From positions 2,666,001 to 2,730,000 of the forward strand of contig CP052876.1 in NCBI GenBank assembly GCA_020881835.1: 64,000 nt of DNA, given 5' to 3'. The notes under the pieces are model-generated. The model worked only from the letters and a program-made list of their open reading frames with translations, ran no database searches and was not told the origin of the DNA. This document shows positions 62,228 to 64,000 of this stretch, piece by piece (the stretch's first letter is position 1; each line of letters opens with the position of its first letter). A program made the position numbers and the translations under genes. This DNA comes from Kineosporiaceae bacterium SCSIO 59966 (GTDB lineage: Bacteria; Actinomycetota; Actinomycetes; Actinomycetales; SCSIO-59966).

Positions 62228-63255
62228 CCGGCGCGGTCCTCGGCCGCCGGCTCGGGGCTCAACCCCCACGCCGCGGCGAGCAGCTCCAGCGTGCGCTCGG
62301 CGACGGCCGGGTCGTGCACCGTCGAGGTCACCATCACCTCCTGCGCAGCGGTGCGGCGAGCGAGCTCACGCAGGGCGTCCGCGACCTTCTCGCCGGTCCC
62401 GGTGACCTGGGTGCCCGGCAGCCCGGCGGGCGGGCCACCGAGGTCGGCCAGCAGCCGTTGCGCCGTCTCGGGGGTGACGACGGGTCCGAGCCGGTTGGTC
62501 CGCAGGCCGTGGGCCATCACCCGGCTCGGCCCGGCGAGCCACTCGGCCTCCTCGTCGTCGCCCGCGGCGATCACCGAGGCGGTGACGATCGCGTACGGCT
62601 CCGACAGCACCCGGCTGGGGGTGAAGCCGCTGCGGTACAGGTCGAGCGCCGCCTCGGCGTGGGGGCTGCCGAAGTGGTGGGCGAAGGCGAACGGCAGCCC
62701 GAGCCGGGCGGCGACCTGGGCGCTGTACCCGCTGGAGCCGAGCAGCCAGACCGCCGGCGCCGTCGTCGCGGCCGGGGTGGCGCGGAACCGGGCCCCGAGG
62801 CCGCCGTCGTCGGTGCGGGGGTCGCCCAGCAGCGACAGCAGGTCGAGCAGGTGCAGGGGGAAGTCCTCGACGCCGAGCTGCCCGGCACCCCGGCGCAGCG
62901 CCGCCGCGGTGGCCGGGTCGGTGCCGGGGGCCCGGCCGATGCCGAGGTCGATCCGGCCCGGGTGCAGGGCCTCGAGCATGGCGAACTGCTCGGCGACGAC
63001 CAGCGGCGGGAAGTTCGGCAGCATGACCCCGCCCGAACCGAGCCGGATCCTGCGGGTGACGGCGCCCAGGTGGGCGATGAGCACCGGCGGGGAGGTCGCG
63101 GCGACCATCGGCATGTTGTGGTGCTCGGCCACCCAGTACCGGTGGTACCCGAGGCGGTCGGCGAGCCGGGCGAGCCGGGTCGTCCCGGCCAGGGCGTCCG
63201 CCGAGGTCCGGCCGGCGGCGACGGTGGCGAGGTCGAGGACGGACAGCCGGGTCAC
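62224..63255 (-). CDS. LLM-class flavin-dependent oxidoreductase
   Basis: A 343-residue luciferase-like monooxygenase-fold protein. It has [64 protein letters not shown] and [14 protein letters not shown]. These are common to the YhbW/LLM group 1 family, using FMN or F420; substrate unknown. It overlaps dtd and the asparaginase gene by 4 nt each. Confidence 0.9.
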   Translation of the reverse strand: MTRLSVLDLATVAAGRTSADALAGTTRLARLADRLGYHRYWVAEHHNMPMVAATSPPVLIAHLGAVTRRIRLGSGGVMLPNFPPLVVAEQFAMLEALHPGRIDLGIGRAPGTDPATAAALRRGAGQLGVEDFPLHLLDLLSLLGDPRTDDGGLGARFRATPAATTAPAVWLLGSSGYSAQVAARLGLPFAFAHHFGSPHAEAALDLYRSGFTPSRVLSEPYAIVTASVIAAGDDEEAEWLAGPSRVMAHGLRTNRLGPVVTPETAQRLLADLGGPPAGLPGTQVTGTGEKVADALRELARRTAAQEVMVTSTVHDPAVAERTLELLAAAWGLSPEPAAEDRAG

Positions 63256-64000
63256 AGCAGCGCCTCCACCGCACCGACCGGTTCCCCGTGCCCGAGCACG
63301 GGCACCCGAGCCACCTCCCGCAGCACCGGAGCGTCGACGCCGAGTCGGCGCAGCGCCGCTGCCATGACCACCGGACGCGGACGCTGGGAGCCGTCGAGCA
63401 CCTTGAGCGCCACGGCCGAGCCGTCCGGCAGCCCGACGGCGTACACCCCCTCGGCGCCGTCCTTGGCGACCAGACCGGGGACCCCGGCCATCACCAGCGT
63501 GACGTCCCGGCCGGTGCCACCCACGTACTCGGGGTGCGCGCTCATCGCCCGGCCGACCCGCGCCGGCGGGGAGGTGTCCGAGACGTCGGCGGCCGCGGCC
63601 GCCACCCGGGCGAACGCCCGGGCCAGACCGACGAGCGTGCAGGAGAACAACGGCGCCCCGCACCCGTCGACCGCCACGTGGTCCACGGCGTCGCCGGTCA
63701 TCTCGGTGACGGTCTGCCGGACGGCCCGCTGCAGCGGGTGAGCCGGGTCGAGGTAGCCGACGGTGTCCCAGCCGGCGGCGACGCACGTCGCGAGCATCGC
63801 GGCGTGCTTGCCGGAGCAGTTCTGCACGATCCGCGCGGGACCGTGGCCGGCGGCCCGCCAGGCCGCCGCGGCGTCGGCGTCCAGGGGGAGGTCCGGGGTG
63901 TTCGCCAGCGCGTCCTCGCCCAGACCGGCCCGGGCCAGGATCCGGCGGACCCCGTCGACGTGGCGCGGCTCCCCGGAGTGGGAGGCGGCGGCCAGCGCGA
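63252..64000 (-). CDS. L-asparaginase II family protein, 5' end outside the window
   Basis: At least 249 residues to the window edge, C-terminal part of an AnsA-type protein. Motifs include QNCSGKHAAMLATCVAAGW, VDGCGAPLFS and KDGAEGVYAVGLPDG of the asparaginase II family (PF06089). The Ser/Lys pair in SGKH is conserved. It begins the operon asparaginase-LLM-dtd, all with GTGA overlaps. Confidence 0.9.
   Translation of the reverse strand, partial: ALAAASHSGEPRHVDGVRRILARAGLGEDALANTPDLPLDADAAAAWRAAGHGPARIVQNCSGKHAAMLATCVAAGWDTVGYLDPAHPLQRAVRQTVTEMTGDAVDHVAVDGCGAPLFSCTLVGLARAFARVAAAAADVSDTSPPARVGRAMSAHPEYVGGTGRDVTLVMAGVPGLVAKDGAEGVYAVGLPDGSAVALKVLDGSQRPRPVVMAAALRRLGVDAPVLREVARVPVLGHGEPVGAVEALL

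Overview
The window is 64 kb of very GC-rich, gene-dense chromosomal DNA from an actinobacterium. Lineage markers are mshA (mycothiol synthesis), carD, a SenX3/RegX3-type two-component pair with phoU, a paired crcB fluoride channel, DUF3263, DUF2516 and DUF4032 proteins, and many leaderless genes (a TAnnnT -10 box 6-8 nt before GTG or ATG). I see no phage, plasmid, transposase, rRNA or CRISPR. The mix suggests an environmental high-GC Gram-positive with mostly housekeeping and transport genes, but I cannot name the genus.

Layout. 0-15 kb: cell-envelope and DUF3263 genes, ung, an amidohydrolase, a ThrE-like exporter, an SGNH hydrolase, a YwiC-like protein, dinB coupled to a membrane alpha/beta-hydrolase, an acyl-CoA dehydrogenase/SDR pair, two crcB genes, a leader peptide with a DAACS (probably cystine) transporter, and a MerR regulator. 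15-24 kb: a LysE exporter, a glutaredoxin/CcdA/redoxin operon, an ACT-domain membrane protein, tRNA-Thr(TGT), a CopC/MauE/DsbA-like operon, a Ser/Thr kinase and a CBS protein. 24-36 kb: otsA-otsB for trehalose, then a LacI regulator divergent from malE-malF-malG, a GH13 glucosidase, the ABC ATPase and a DUF4032 kinase-like protein. These look like one alpha-glucan uptake and trehalose region.

36-49 kb: rlmB-cysS and, about 9 kb away, ispF-ispD-carD. Between them lie an alpha/beta-hydrolase, an FAD monooxygenase, an MBL-fold protein, a branched-chain-type ABC transporter (livK, livH, a livM-livG fusion, livF) and an IclR regulator. This reads as an inserted uptake and catabolic cassette, probably for an aromatic or other organic acid. 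49-57 kb: a lipoprotein, regX3-senX3 divergent from phoU with a PHO-box-like array, another lipoprotein, gpmA, a YbjN protein, mshA and a PP2C phosphatase. 57-64 kb: a methyltransferase, a NarL-type kinase/regulator pair with a degenerate kinase-like third member, a macrodomain protein, DUF2516, dtd, an LLM flavin oxidoreductase and a truncated asparaginase.

The least explained structure is a family of short repeats. A unit of about 24-35 bp (core GTGATCATGCAATCCCGCC) occurs in multiple, mostly inverted copies around a conserved palindromic centre between two pairs of convergent genes (1.43-1.75 kb and 5.40-5.64 kb). One copy is translated in frame inside ispD (48.55 kb). A second, unrelated structured intergenic element lies at 53.41-53.48 kb. 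Other notable points are a cysteine-containing leader peptide ahead of the cystine-type transporter, an MBL protein lacking half of its metal motif, and in-frame minisatellites in three proteins.
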